DNA of 64,000 nt. It comes from an uncultured Aquimarina sp. GTDB taxonomy: Bacteria; Bacteroidota; Bacteroidia; Flavobacteriales; Flavobacteriaceae. The DNA is taken from the NCBI GenBank assembly GCA_947489685.1, contig CANLEM010000006.1:1-64000 (forward strand), written 5' to 3'. The notes beneath the pieces are model-generated. The model did not search any database and was not told where the DNA came from. It was given only the letters and a program-made list of their open reading frames with translations. Made by a program: the position numbers and the translations under genes. Of this stretch, positions 54,193 through 63,509 are shown in pieces. How positions within the stretch are numbered: the stretch's first letter is position 1; the number at the start of each line of letters is the position of its first letter.

Positions 54193-55593
54193 TTAGCAAA
54201 GTTGATATTCGGGTAAACTCATTAATTCGATAATAAAACTATTTGTATCATTTTCATCAAGGCTAGATATAATGTGTTTTGCGGCTTCAGAAATTTCTGG
54301 TTGTAGTATAAAGCTAATTATTTCGTTTTTGGTTTTTGGTTCAAAATTAGATAGGAAAGAGTTCCACTGGGGTTTTGCTTTTATTTTTTTTTGAAGTCTG
54401 GATTTTATTTTTTTATAAGCTTCTTCTCTCATTGTCATTATACTTTCTGGTATATTTTCTTTGTCATGCCACTCAATAACTCCGTTGTTTAAGATCAAAG
54501 AGGCCAGTTTTAATCTTAACATTAAGGTTGAATTATCAATCCATGATTTTCCTCCTGGCCAACCTGCTACGTTTGGAGGGAAGAATAACATTTGATTTAA
54601 TTTCTTCTGAAGGTGTATAAGTACTTTGGTGTTCTGATATTGCACTTTAAATGGTTTGCTAAGACCTACCAGCAATTCGATCGGGGATTTGATTTTAACA
54701 CCTATGTTTTCATTATCATAAAACCAATCACTAGCAAATATGACTCTAAACAATGTTTCGAGGTTATAATTGGCATTGTAAAAAACTTGAGTAAGATATT
54801 CTATGTGATTTTGATTCAGGGTATCATTTACAAAATATGTGTATAGCTTTTGTACAATGTATCTTGCAGTTTGTTTTTCTTTTAAAAGTATGTTGATAAC
54901 ATCGTCTCCGGTAAAATTTCCTGTTTTACTTAAGATCGTTTTGGCGCCAGAATCATGATGTTGCTGCCTGAAAATAAATGCCCCTTTGTAATTAAAATTC
55001 CATCCGGTAAATGCTCTTGCCGCTTCTTTGATATCGGTTTCAGTATATCCGTTGTCTCTACCCAGCGTAAACAACTCCATCACTTCTCGTGCAAAATTTT
55101 CATTGGGATGATCTTTTCTGTTTTGACGATTGTTCAAAAAAAGAAGCATAGCAGGGGATTTGGATACCTCCATCAGCATATCTCCAAAATTTCCTAAAGC
55201 ATATTTACGAATTATATTGTTGAGGTGCAGGCAAGCTCTGGGGGTTCTGAGTCGTACCGAAAAATGATCATGAAAAAATAAGGTAATCTTTTCACGAAGT
55301 ATCTGATTGGTTTCGATTAATTGCCGAAACCAAAGCGCATTGAGCTCAGACATTTTTTGATTCCGAAGTTGTCTTAATTGCTTTCGTTCTTCACGAGATA
55401 CATCTTTTTGTTTCTTTTGCAGTGTTCCAAAATCCATAGACAAAGGGGTACTCTGTTCGCTCGCCAGGAACAAATTATCTACAATCTGTTTTTTATTAAG
55501 ATGTCGAATAGTTTTTAATTCGCCAGAAGAAATCCCAAAACCTGCCCGCCAGTATAGGTGTTGTATTTGTTTGTCTGATAATGGAGCACTCAT
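54193..55593 (-). CDS. DUF1800 protein
   Basis: I use the ATG at 55593 (466 residues, MSAPLSDKQIQHLYWRAGFG); a GTG two codons earlier is an alternative. Family marks are HLYWRAGFG, FFHDHFSVRL, NENFAREVMELFTLG and the GWNFNYKGAF segment, with NVAGWPGGKSW near residue 370. It lacks an obvious signal peptide, unlike the TAT-exported partner. The pair is widespread and its role is unknown. No regulator or transporter lies beside it. Confidence 0.93.
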   Translation of the reverse strand: MSAPLSDKQIQHLYWRAGFGISSGELKTIRHLNKKQIVDNLFLASEQSTPLSMDFGTLQKKQKDVSREERKQLRQLRNQKMSELNALWFRQLIETNQILREKITLFFHDHFSVRLRTPRACLHLNNIIRKYALGNFGDMLMEVSKSPAMLLFLNNRQNRKDHPNENFAREVMELFTLGRDNGYTETDIKEAARAFTGWNFNYKGAFIFRQQHHDSGAKTILSKTGNFTGDDVINILLKEKQTARYIVQKLYTYFVNDTLNQNHIEYLTQVFYNANYNLETLFRVIFASDWFYDNENIGVKIKSPIELLVGLSKPFKVQYQNTKVLIHLQKKLNQMLFFPPNVAGWPGGKSWIDNSTLMLRLKLASLILNNGVIEWHDKENIPESIMTMREEAYKKIKSRLQKKIKAKPQWNSFLSNFEPKTKNEIISFILQPEISEAAKHIISSLDENDTNSFIIELMSLPEYQLC

Positions 55594-55656
55594 AGTCACA
55601 GTGTTTGTTATTAAGACTGTGATTATAGTAAAAGGTTTAATTAAAAAGGAGTGCTG

Positions 55657-55983
55657 TTATTTTTTTGCTCGTACTGCAGCTTCATAAGATTTTAAAGTCC
55701 ATTCTTTTAATTTGTCTTTGTTTTTAAGTATGTCTGTAGGAACTTCCCAGTAAGGCATGCCTTTCTTTTTCTTTTCAGAATAAAAAGGTTTCATTCCACG
55801 GTCTTCGTATTCTTTTTCATTGAATTCATCAACTTTTAATCTCAATACATCGCTACCAATTTTACCAAACATTAATCCTTTATAAAATAACCCTATACCA
55901 CCAAACATTCTCTTTATTTCGACTTCGCCAAATTCGGATAATTGATCTATTACATGATTTAAGTATTCTTCGCTTACTGCCAT
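55657..55983 (-). CDS. TfoX/Sxy N-terminal domain protein
   Basis: A 108-residue protein consisting of the TfoX N-terminal domain: VEIKRMFGGIGLFYKGLMFG near residues 19-38, then LRLKVDEFN and MPYWEVPTDIL. The competence-linked C-terminal half is absent, as in most short Bacteroidota members. Function is unknown. It lies 48 bp downstream of the VOC gene on the same strand. Confidence 0.9.
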   Translation of the reverse strand: MAVSEEYLNHVIDQLSEFGEVEIKRMFGGIGLFYKGLMFGKIGSDVLRLKVDEFNEKEYEDRGMKPFYSEKKKKGMPYWEVPTDILKNKDKLKEWTLKSYEAAVRAKK

Positions 55984-56031
55984 GATATCATTTTTTTAAG
56001 TCCGTAAATACCCCATTACAAAGACAAAATA

Positions 56032-56424
56032 TTATTTTTTTTGTTCAATTAAATCCCATTTATTGCCGTATAGGTCTTCAAAAACTGCTACTGTTCCATA
56101 AATTTCTTCGCGTGGTTCTTCAGAAAAAACAACGTCTCTAGACTTCATTTGGGTATAATCTCTCCAAAAATCGTCGGTATATAAAAAAAGAAAAACGCGA
56201 CCTCCGGTTTGATTTCCAATAGCCTTTTCTTGTTTTGGACTAGCGGCCTTGGCTAAAAGAATATGAGTTTCGTTATTTTTTGATGGAGAAATGATAACCC
56301 AACGCTTTTGGTCATCTAGTTGGGTGTCTTCAATAAGATCAAAATTTAATATAGAAACATAAAATCGAATAGCTTCGTCGTAATCTTTGACGACCAGAGT
56401 AAAGGCTCCTATTTTACGTTGCAT
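56032..56424 (-). CDS. VOC (glyoxalase/bleomycin resistance) family protein
   Basis: A 130-residue single VOC module with the usual start KIGAFTLVVKDYDEAIRFYV and the final strand VFEDLYGNKWDLIEQ. Metal-ligand residues (a Glu near the end) are present, but the reaction cannot be told from sequence. It is 6 bp downstream of coaD on the same strand and probably rides on its transcript. Confidence 0.88.
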   Translation of the reverse strand: MQRKIGAFTLVVKDYDEAIRFYVSILNFDLIEDTQLDDQKRWVIISPSKNNETHILLAKAASPKQEKAIGNQTGGRVFLFLYTDDFWRDYTQMKSRDVVFSEEPREEIYGTVAVFEDLYGNKWDLIEQKK

Positions 56425-56430
56425 AAATTG

Positions 56431-56886
56431 TTATTTCACTTTAACAGTATCTGGTACCAACCCCGTAACATCACCTCCATTACGAATCACATCTCTTACA
56501 ATTGATGAAGAAATATAACTTTTTCCTGAAGAAGTTAATAAGAATACTGTTTCAATATCAGACATTTTTCTATTGGTGTGCGCAATAGCCTTTTCAAACT
56601 CAAAATCCCCAGGGTTACGCAACCCCCGTAGGATAAATTGAGCATCTTGTTTTTTGCAAAAATCAACAGTCAGGCCTTTGTAAGTCATTACTTTGATTTT
56701 GGGTTCGTTTTTGAAAGAGTCTTCAATGAACTTCTTACGCTCTTCTAAAGAAAACATATATTTCTTATCTGCATTAACTCCTATGGCTAGTATAACTTCA
56801 TCAAAGAGTGTTAATCCTCTTTCGATGATATCATAATGTCCTAAAGTTATGGGGTCAAATGATCCTGGAAAAACAGCTCTTCTCAT
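56431..56886 (-). CDS. coaD: Pantetheine-phosphate adenylyltransferase
   Basis: CoaD (151 residues) adenylylates 4'-phosphopantetheine in coenzyme A synthesis. The HxGH-type motif is in FPGSFDPITLGHYDIIERGL near residues 6-25 (variant TLGH). Later landmarks are FILRGLRNPGDFEFEKAIAH and SSGKSYISSSIVRDVIRNGG. It lies 48 bp after ddl on the same strand. Confidence 0.97.
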   Translation of the reverse strand: MRRAVFPGSFDPITLGHYDIIERGLTLFDEVILAIGVNADKKYMFSLEERKKFIEDSFKNEPKIKVMTYKGLTVDFCKKQDAQFILRGLRNPGDFEFEKAIAHTNRKMSDIETVFLLTSSGKSYISSSIVRDVIRNGGDVTGLVPDTVKVK

Positions 56887-56934
56887 GAGTACTTTTTAGG
56901 TTGATGTTCTTACAAATATAATTGAAATTACGAA

Positions 56935-57915
56935 TTACCTTACCGCCAGGGCTTCTTGAATAGTGTTGGTTAGTAATTCTTTTATACTAATACCAGCTGC
57001 TAATGCCTGTTGTGGTAAAATACTAGCTTCGCTAAACCCTGGATTTGTATTCATTTCTATAAAATGTGGTTCACCGTTATGAAATATATATTCACTACGA
57101 GAAAAACCTTTCATTTTTAATATCTGATATACCCGTAATGCTAAGTCATTAACTTTTTTGGTGTCTGCGTCTGATAATCTTGCCGGAGTGATTTCTTGTG
57201 ACTTACCTAAGTATTTAGCTTCATAATCAAAGAAATCATTTTCTGATACAATTTCTGTTATGGGTAGTACTTTGTCTTCACCTTTGTAGGTGATTACACC
57301 AACAGATACTTCTGTTCCGCTAAGAAAAGATTCGATAATAATTTCATTATCTTCTTTATATGCAATATCTATGGCCGGTACAAGCTCTACTTCAGTATGT
57401 ACTTTAGAAACACCATAGCTACTTCCTGCTTTATTTGCTTTTACGAAACAAGGTAAACCAACAGTGTTCAAAATAGCTTTGGTATCGATTTTGTCCCCTT
57501 TGTTAAGGAAATAATTTGTAGCTGTAGGGATCCCATAAGGTCGAAGCGCACTAATACAATCTCGTTTATTAAATGTAAGCGCAGCTTGATAAAAGTCACA
57601 AGCAGTTTGAGGAATACCAATTAATTTAAAATATGCTTGAAGTAATCCATCCTCACCAGGAGTACCATGTACAATATTAAAAGCAACATCAAATTCGATT
57701 TTTTCAGAATCTAATGTTAACGAGAAATCATTTTTATCAATACCGTGCTTTTTATCATTTTCATCCAGATAATACCATGAATCGGAAGCAATATATATTC
57801 GGAAAGGATTATAAAGGTTTCTGTCCAAGTGCTTATATACCATATTTCCGCTTTGAACCGAGATTTCAAACTCACTGGAATATCCCCCCATTAATACGGC
57901 AATGTTTTTCTTCAT
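56935..57915 (-). CDS. ddl: D-alanine--D-alanine ligase
   Basis: Ddl (326 residues) makes the D-Ala-D-Ala dipeptide for peptidoglycan. It has VLMGGYSSEFEISVQSG at the N terminus, the HGTPGEDGLLQAYF loop, LPCFVKANKAGSSYGVSKV in the ATP-grasp centre and FIEMNTNPGFSEASILPQQA near the C terminus. It is divergent from the PASTA gene (84-bp gap), a cell-wall-themed arrangement. A -7-like TATTTTTG (minus, 57935-57942) lies about 20 nt upstream. Confidence 0.97.
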   Translation of the reverse strand: MKKNIAVLMGGYSSEFEISVQSGNMVYKHLDRNLYNPFRIYIASDSWYYLDENDKKHGIDKNDFSLTLDSEKIEFDVAFNIVHGTPGEDGLLQAYFKLIGIPQTACDFYQAALTFNKRDCISALRPYGIPTATNYFLNKGDKIDTKAILNTVGLPCFVKANKAGSSYGVSKVHTEVELVPAIDIAYKEDNEIIIESFLSGTEVSVGVITYKGEDKVLPITEIVSENDFFDYEAKYLGKSQEITPARLSDADTKKVNDLALRVYQILKMKGFSRSEYIFHNGEPHFIEMNTNPGFSEASILPQQALAAGISIKELLTNTIQEALAVR

Positions 57916-57999
57916 TGAAAATGACTTTTAAAAACAAAAATATCATTTATCTTATAAGAAAAGCTTAAAACTTTCCGTTTTTATATATTTGTCGAAATT

Positions 58000-58593
58000 A
58001 TGAACGTATTTATGAATTTTTTCAGGGACCTTTTTAAGTTTGTTTGGAGCAAAATATTTCTGATCCAAGTGGTAATAGCTGTTGCCATGATTGCTATCCT
58101 ATCATATGTAGCTTTACAATGGTTAGAAAGTACTACTAATCACCATCAACGTATTGTAGTGCCTAGTTTAAGCAAAAAAACTTTGGATGAAGTAGAAAAA
58201 ACTCTGAAAGAGAAAGATTTAAGATATGAGGTTCAGGATTCTGCTAATTTTAATCCAGATTATCCAAGATACTCCGTTATTGAGCAAAACCCAAAGGCAG
58301 GGAGCGAAGTAAAAGAGAACCGTAAAGTATATGTAACGCTTAATCCTTCTGGATATCGCAAAATAGAAGTGCCTAATGTTGTACTACAAACAAAAAGACA
58401 AGCAGAACCAAAATTAATTGCCCTTGGTTTTAAAATAGGTACTGTTTCTTATGTGCCCAATATGTCGGATCAGGTTCTCGAACTTAGACATAAAGGAAAT
58501 AAAATAACCCCAGGTACTATGCTTATGAAGACTTCTGTTATAGATTTGGTTGTAGGAGACGGAGGAGGAGTTAAGCTAAACTTATCCAATTAA
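58000..58593 (+). CDS. Membrane-anchored PASTA domain protein
   Basis: A 197-residue protein with one N-terminal membrane helix (about 18-38) and two PASTA domains (about 50-117 and 120-190), shown by VPSLSKKTLDEVEKTLKEK, VIEQNPKAGSEVKENRKVYV and then VPNVVLQTKRQAEPKLIALG. PASTA domains usually bind peptidoglycan or beta-lactams and sit on kinases or penicillin-binding proteins; here they stand alone. Divergent from ddl and 11 bp upstream of the pseudouridine synthase, in a synteny I recall as common in Bacteroidota. Confidence 0.9.
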   Translation: MNVFMNFFRDLFKFVWSKIFLIQVVIAVAMIAILSYVALQWLESTTNHHQRIVVPSLSKKTLDEVEKTLKEKDLRYEVQDSANFNPDYPRYSVIEQNPKAGSEVKENRKVYVTLNPSGYRKIEVPNVVLQTKRQAEPKLIALGFKIGTVSYVPNMSDQVLELRHKGNKITPGTMLMKTSVIDLVVGDGGGVKLNLSN

Positions 58594-58604
58594 TAATTCA
58601 TATT

Positions 58605-59654
58605 TTGGAAGAAAACATCAATACAGGAGAATTTGATACAAATGAAGATGAACTGTATGAACATCATCGTTTTGTTGCCGGATCTGGTCAGGTTCCGCTA
58701 CGGGTGGATAAATTCTTGATGAATTTTGTAGAGAACGCAACTCGGAATAAGATACAACAAGCTGCCAAAGCAGGAAGTGTATTTGTAAATGATGTAGCCG
58801 TAAAATCTAATCATAAAGTAAAACCTAACGATGTAGTACGCGTACTATTTGCACATCCACCTTATGAAAATCTTCTGACCCCAGAAAATATTCCTTTGGA
58901 TATCGTTTTTGAAGATGATGCATTACTAGTTGTTAATAAACCTGCAGGAATGGTAGTTCATCCTGGTCATGGCAATTATTCAGGAACCTTAATTAACGCA
59001 TTAATTTATCATTTTGATAACCTGCCAAATAATAGTAGTAATCGCCCAGGATTAGTACATCGAATAGATAAAGATACAAGCGGATTATTGGTAATAGCAA
59101 AAACTGAGGATGCAATGACCCACTTGGCAAAACAATTTTTTGACAAAACAAGTGAACGAGAATATGTGGCTATTGTTTGGGGTAATATGAAAGAAGATGA
59201 AGGTACAATAGAAGGAAATATTGGTCGCCATCCTAAAAATAGATTACAGAATACCGTTTTTGAAGACGAAGAAGCAGAGAAAGGTAAACATGCAGTTACT
59301 CATTATAAAGTCCTAGAACGTTTGGGATATGTAACATTGGTCTCTTGTAGATTAGAAACCGGAAGAACACACCAGATTCGAGTGCATATGAAGCATATTG
59401 GTCATACATTATTTAATGATGAGCGGTATGGTGGAGAAAAAATACTTAAAGGAACCACTTTTACAAAATACAAACAATTTGTAGAGAATTGTTTTAAAAT
59501 ATTACCTCGACAGGCATTACATGCTAGAACTTTAGGTTTTATACATCCGGTATCTGGTAAAAAAATGCATTTTGAGACCAATGTTGCGGATGATATGCTG
59601 CAATGTGTAGAGAGATGGAGAAATTATGCAAAGAACCAATTGTTTAATGAATAA
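58605..59654 (+). CDS. rluD: RluD-like 23S rRNA pseudouridine synthase
   Basis: The best start is a TTG at 58605 (349 residues, beginning MEENINTGEFDTNEDELYEH), because no ATG precedes the S4-like domain. An N-terminal S4 RNA-binding domain (VPLRVDKFLMNFVENATRNK, about 36-95) is followed by the catalytic RluA-type domain with the aspartate in PGLVHRIDKDTSGLLVIAKT (about 147-166) and LETGRTHQIRVHMKHIGH. It modifies uridines of 23S rRNA; the exact positions are not read here. It follows the PASTA gene by 11 bp. Confidence 0.94.
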   Translation: MEENINTGEFDTNEDELYEHHRFVAGSGQVPLRVDKFLMNFVENATRNKIQQAAKAGSVFVNDVAVKSNHKVKPNDVVRVLFAHPPYENLLTPENIPLDIVFEDDALLVVNKPAGMVVHPGHGNYSGTLINALIYHFDNLPNNSSNRPGLVHRIDKDTSGLLVIAKTEDAMTHLAKQFFDKTSEREYVAIVWGNMKEDEGTIEGNIGRHPKNRLQNTVFEDEEAEKGKHAVTHYKVLERLGYVTLVSCRLETGRTHQIRVHMKHIGHTLFNDERYGGEKILKGTTFTKYKQFVENCFKILPRQALHARTLGFIHPVSGKKMHFETNVADDMLQCVERWRNYAKNQLFNE

Positions 59655-59776
59655 CCATTTGTTTGATAGGGTTTTACCTTTTTTGAGTATTAAATAAAGG
59701 TTATCAAAAACTTTATTTGAAAATAAATAGCGATTCTTACCGAAATAATATTACCTTCGCACTTTAATATTTTATA

Positions 59777-59968
59777 ATGAATAAAGGAACAGTAAAATTT
59801 TTCAATGATTCCAAAGGATTTGGATTCATTACAGAAGAAGGATCAAACAAAGATCACTTTGTACACATCTCTGGTTTAATCGACGAAGTTCGTGAAGGAG
59901 ATGAAGTTGAGTTTGACCTAAAAGAAGGTAAAAAAGGATTAAACGCAGTAAATGTTAAAGTGATTTAA
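59777..59968 (+). CDS. Cold shock protein, CspA family
   Basis: A 63-residue single-domain CSP with RNP1 KGFGFIT (about 13-19) and RNP2 HFVHIS (about 27-32). It binds single-stranded nucleic acid, typically as an RNA chaperone. A TACCTTCG element (one mismatch to TAnnTTTG) at 59752-59759 lies 18 nt upstream, and a terminator follows the gene. It is a stand-alone transcript. Confidence 0.97.
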   Translation: MNKGTVKFFNDSKGFGFITEEGSNKDHFVHISGLIDEVREGDEVEFDLKEGKKGLNAVNVKVI

Positions 59969-59996
59969 TATATACGAATTAATTTTTTTAAAGTAC

Positions 59997-60025
59997 AAGC
60001 CTGTCATTTATGACGGGCTTTTTTC
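59997..60025 (+). terminator. csp terminator
   Basis: AAGCCTGTCAT (59997-60007) pairs with ATGACGGGCTT (60010-60020), with one G-U pair, followed by a T-run. The loop is very short. Confidence 0.85.
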
Positions 60026-60138
60026 ATTTCTTATTTTAAATGGGTATCAATATTTTAAATGTTTCTATAGAAAAAAATACTTATTTAGGTATTGTGTAAT
60101 TAGATTCGGTTGTATTTTAAAGCTATCAAAATTATACT

Positions 60139-60534
60139 ATGGATGTAACTCGAACAGGAATTATTTTTTACGTTCAAAAATATAGAGAATGTTTAGCTTT
60201 TTATATCAATGTCTTGGAGTTAGATGTGCTATTTAAAAATAATACATTAACATGTTTTGATCTTTTTGGGACGTATTTAATGATCGAAAGAGAAGATAGG
60301 CCTATGTATCTAAGCAATGAAAGAAAGATGCACAGGCAAAATTTTAGCTGCATACGAATTAATGTGACAAACGTAAGACAGTTTGTAAATCGTCTTACGA
60401 CCAAAAACGTTAATGTAGATTATCAAGAGCATGATTGGGGAATAGTTGCTAAATTTTTCGACCCTGAAGGAAATCTTTTGGCCTTTAAGGATGAAAAAAC
60501 TTTTGCTAAACAAATAAATGATTACGATGTTTGA
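60139..60534 (+). CDS. VOC family protein
   Basis: A 131-residue VOC module: TGIIFYVQKYRECLAFYINV at the N terminus and FFDPEGNLLAFKDE near the end fit the family. It is not closely similar to the VOC protein at 56032-56424. The reaction is unknown. It stands alone between csp and yaaA. Confidence 0.85.
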   Translation: MDVTRTGIIFYVQKYRECLAFYINVLELDVLFKNNTLTCFDLFGTYLMIEREDRPMYLSNERKMHRQNFSCIRINVTNVRQFVNRLTTKNVNVDYQEHDWGIVAKFFDPEGNLLAFKDEKTFAKQINDYDV

Positions 60535-60666
60535 ATATGCAAAAAAAATCAGGATTTAGTATCATTGGGGCTAGTTTAAATTTTTGGGTAGTTACATAAT
60601 AATTTTTATATATACCTAAATAGATAAGAAATACGCTTCTAGATTTTAAATGTCAATCCACTATTG

Positions 60667-60674
60667 TATTTTTG
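60667..60674 (+). promoter_or_regulatory. Candidate yaaA promoter -7 element
   Basis: TATTTTTG, an exact TAnnTTTG match, lies 23 nt before the yaaA start. No TTG lies at the preferred distance upstream. Confidence 0.45.
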
Positions 60675-60696
60675 GGTATCGTAAAAAAATAGTTAG

Positions 60697-61458
60697 ATGA
60701 AAATTGTAGTATCTCCAGCAAAATCTCTAGATTTTGAGACCTCTATACCAACAAACCAATATACTGTACCTGCTTTTTTAACTGAAGCGGAAAAATTAAA
60801 CGCAACTCTCAAGAAGAAATCACCCAAAAAGCTTTCTGATTTAATGAGCATTAGTGATAAGTTGGCTCAATTAAATTGGCAACGAAATCAGGATTTTCAA
60901 CTTCCCTTTACGGTAGAAAATGCTAGGCAAGCGGTATATGCCTTTAATGGGGATGTCTATAACGGATTAGATGCATACACTATTCCAGAAGAAAAACTAG
61001 AAAAACTGCAAGATCAATTACGAATATTATCTGGTCTATATGGAGTACTTAAACCTTTGGATCTAATGCAACCTTATCGACTAGAGATGGGTACAAAACT
61101 TAAGGTGGGTAGAAAAAATAACCTTTACGAATATTGGAAAAAAACTGTTACTCAAAAACTTAATGAAGAGTTAGAGGATAATGAACTGTTTGTAAACCTT
61201 GCAAGTAATGAATATTTCAGTGCTGTGGATGTTAAAGCCTTGAAAGTGCCTGTAATTACTCCGCAGTTTAAAGATTGGAAAGGAGATAAGCTTAAAATGA
61301 TCAGTTTCTTTGCAAAAAAGGCAAGAGGAATGATGGTGCGCTATATCATAGATACTGGAGCCGAGACTATTGATGATCTTAAGGGGTTTAATTATGAAGG
61401 ATATGGTTTTAGCGAAGAATACACGACTAAACCGGGAGAGCTTGTTTTTGTGCGATAA
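60697..61458 (+). CDS. yaaA: Peroxide stress protein YaaA
   Basis: A 253-residue DUF328/UPF0246 protein. The family opening [15 protein letters not shown] and later [35 protein letters not shown] and [12 protein letters not shown] are all present. In E. coli the protein protects against peroxide by limiting free iron. It stands alone. Length is typical. Confidence 0.95.
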   Translation: MKIVVSPAKSLDFETSIPTNQYTVPAFLTEAEKLNATLKKKSPKKLSDLMSISDKLAQLNWQRNQDFQLPFTVENARQAVYAFNGDVYNGLDAYTIPEEKLEKLQDQLRILSGLYGVLKPLDLMQPYRLEMGTKLKVGRKNNLYEYWKKTVTQKLNEELEDNELFVNLASNEYFSAVDVKALKVPVITPQFKDWKGDKLKMISFFAKKARGMMVRYIIDTGAETIDDLKGFNYEGYGFSEEYTTKPGELVFVR

Positions 61459-61630
61459 CTAAATATTTGCTAGAACTACATCTAAAACCAAAAAAACGTA
61501 ATTTTTATATTATTTTTTTAACATCAAACAATCGAATATTTTATATTCGATATGGATAGTGTTTTCTGCTATGTAATGTATCTAATTTTAGTACCTTCAA
61601 CCCGATATTTTACAACGTACAGATCATTAA

Positions 61631-62134
61631 ATGCAAAAAATAATTAACTTCTTAGATAGAACAGGCGAAAAAATAGGAGCACTGGTAAGTTGGGTAGCCG
61701 CACTATTAGCAGTTGTCATTGGATTAGATGTGGTTATTCGTTATGTTTTTAAATTTACCTATGTATGGATGATAGAGATAGAAATCTATCTATTCGGGAT
61801 CATGTTTTTGCTTGCTTCGGGATATACATTTAAATACGAAAAACATGTTAGGGTAGATGTGTTTTATGCTAAACTTTCTAAAAAAGGAAAAGCCTGGGTA
61901 GATCTTCTGGGCGGGGTTCTTTTGTTGATTCCTTGGTGCTATGTAGTCATCGTATCTTCTTGGTATTATGGGTTGTCTTCATTTATGATAGGAGAGAGTT
62001 CTCCACAGCCAGGAGGGTTGCCGGGATTGTATGTTCTCAAGTTTTGTATAACACTTGGATTCGTATTTCTGTTGTTACAAGGTGTCTCACAAATGTTAAA
62101 ATCTATTCAAGTCATTTTTAATAAGGGTAATTAA
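61631..62134 (+). CDS. TRAP transporter small permease (DctQ-like)
   Basis: A 167-residue protein with four membrane helices, as expected for DctQ: WVAALLAVVIGLDVVIRYVF, then FGIMFLLASGYTFKYEKHVR and VDVFYAKLSKKGKAWVDLLG. The family HVRVD pattern between helices 2 and 3 is clear. It pairs with the large permease, sharing one base at the junction (TAATG, 62134). TRAP systems bring in organic acids or related solutes using an ion gradient. Confidence 0.93.
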   Translation: MQKIINFLDRTGEKIGALVSWVAALLAVVIGLDVVIRYVFKFTYVWMIEIEIYLFGIMFLLASGYTFKYEKHVRVDVFYAKLSKKGKAWVDLLGGVLLLIPWCYVVIVSSWYYGLSSFMIGESSPQPGGLPGLYVLKFCITLGFVFLLLQGVSQMLKSIQVIFNKGN

Positions 62135-63480
62135 TGGAATATTTAGCAATAGTACTTTTTGTAATTATCTTTATTTTAATCCTTAGAGGATATCCGGTAG
62201 CATTTACCTTAGGTGGTATTTCTGTAGCATTTGCTTTTGGAGTATCTATTTTTGCTCCTGATGTTTTTCAGATGTCAACATTTTATTTACTCCCATCTCG
62301 GATCATGGGTGTGGTAAATAATTATGTGCTCATGGCGGTTCCTTTATTTATTTTTATGGGGATCATGCTTGAGAAATCAGGACTAGCGCAAAGCTTGTTA
62401 GAAACTATGGCAATGATGTTTGGGCGTATACGCGGTGGATTAGCAATTTCTGTGGTTATTGTGGGAGCATTGCTGGCAGCGTCAACAGGTATAGTTGGAG
62501 CTACGGTGGTAACGATGGGATTAATTAGTTTGCCAACAATGCTAAAACGAGGGTATAAGACAGAATTAGCAACTGGTGTTATTGCTTCGTCGGGTACATT
62601 GGGACAAATTATTCCACCTTCAATAGTTTTGGTATTATTGGCAGATACTATTAATAGTTCCTCTCGGGGATCAGCTTCTGTAGATGTTGGTGCTTTATTC
62701 TCAGCAGCTTTATTGCCAGGGCTTATTTTGGTCGGATTGTATATCGCATATATACTTATTAAAGCAATGATCCATAAAGAAGATGCACCTAGTATTCCTG
62801 CCGAAGAAATAAAAGAATTTAGAGGTTCTAATTTTGGATCAAAGATTATAAAAGTACTACTACTACCCGTTTTATTAATAATGTTGGTTTTAGGATCTAT
62901 ATTTACGGGTATTGCTTCTCCTACAGAGGCTTCGGCTATTGGAGCCATTGGTGCAACTTTGTTAACTGTCATTCAAAAGAAATTTTCAGTTAAGATTTTA
63001 AAAGAAGTAACAAGAGAGACCACCAAATTAACCACTATGGTCTTTTTTATACTTTTAGGAGCTACTACATTTACCTTGGTATTTAGAGCCTTAGGAGGTG
63101 ACTCGTACTTGCAAGAATTAATTATGTCTTCTAATTTAACACCGTTGATGTTTTTATTGTTGGTGATGTTAGTAGTTTTTATAGCAGGATTTTTTATTGA
63201 CTTTATCGAGATTGTATTTATTATTGTTCCTGTGGTTACGCCTGTGTTTAATGCTTTTGATATGAATATGCTTTGGGTAGGTGTTTTGATTGCTCTTAAT
63301 TTGCAAACTTCCTTTTTGACTCCTCCTTTTGGATTTGCATTGTTTTATTTAAAAGGAGTAGCTCCTGATTCGGTTAAGACTAGTCAGATTTATAAAGGAA
63401 TAGTACCTTTTATTATTATTCAATTATTAATAGTCGGTTTGGTGATGTTCTTTCCAGAAATCATTTTTATTCAGAAATAA
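62134..63480 (+). CDS. TRAP transporter large permease (DctM-like)
   Basis: A 448-residue membrane protein with about 12 helices. DctM features include VPLFIFMGIMLEKSGLAQSL, ALLAASTGIVGATVVTMGLI, SSGTLGQIIPPSIVLVLLAD and the later SIFTGIASPTEASAIGAIGA. It is the ion-coupled channel of the system. Translation is coupled to the small permease, and the solute-binding gene follows 29 bp later. No substrate can be named. Confidence 0.96.
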   Translation: MEYLAIVLFVIIFILILRGYPVAFTLGGISVAFAFGVSIFAPDVFQMSTFYLLPSRIMGVVNNYVLMAVPLFIFMGIMLEKSGLAQSLLETMAMMFGRIRGGLAISVVIVGALLAASTGIVGATVVTMGLISLPTMLKRGYKTELATGVIASSGTLGQIIPPSIVLVLLADTINSSSRGSASVDVGALFSAALLPGLILVGLYIAYILIKAMIHKEDAPSIPAEEIKEFRGSNFGSKIIKVLLLPVLLIMLVLGSIFTGIASPTEASAIGAIGATLLTVIQKKFSVKILKEVTRETTKLTTMVFFILLGATTFTLVFRALGGDSYLQELIMSSNLTPLMFLLLVMLVVFIAGFFIDFIEIVFIIVPVVTPVFNAFDMNMLWVGVLIALNLQTSFLTPPFGFALFYLKGVAPDSVKTSQIYKGIVPFIIIQLLIVGLVMFFPEIIFIQK

Positions 63481-63509
63481 GTATTTAAAAGATTACAAAA
63501 ATAATTAAG

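Noticed and set aside
62322-62972. 216-residue minus-strand open frame within the TRAP large permease
   Set aside because: It lies opposite a clear DctM gene and reads as antisense of hydrophobic helices.
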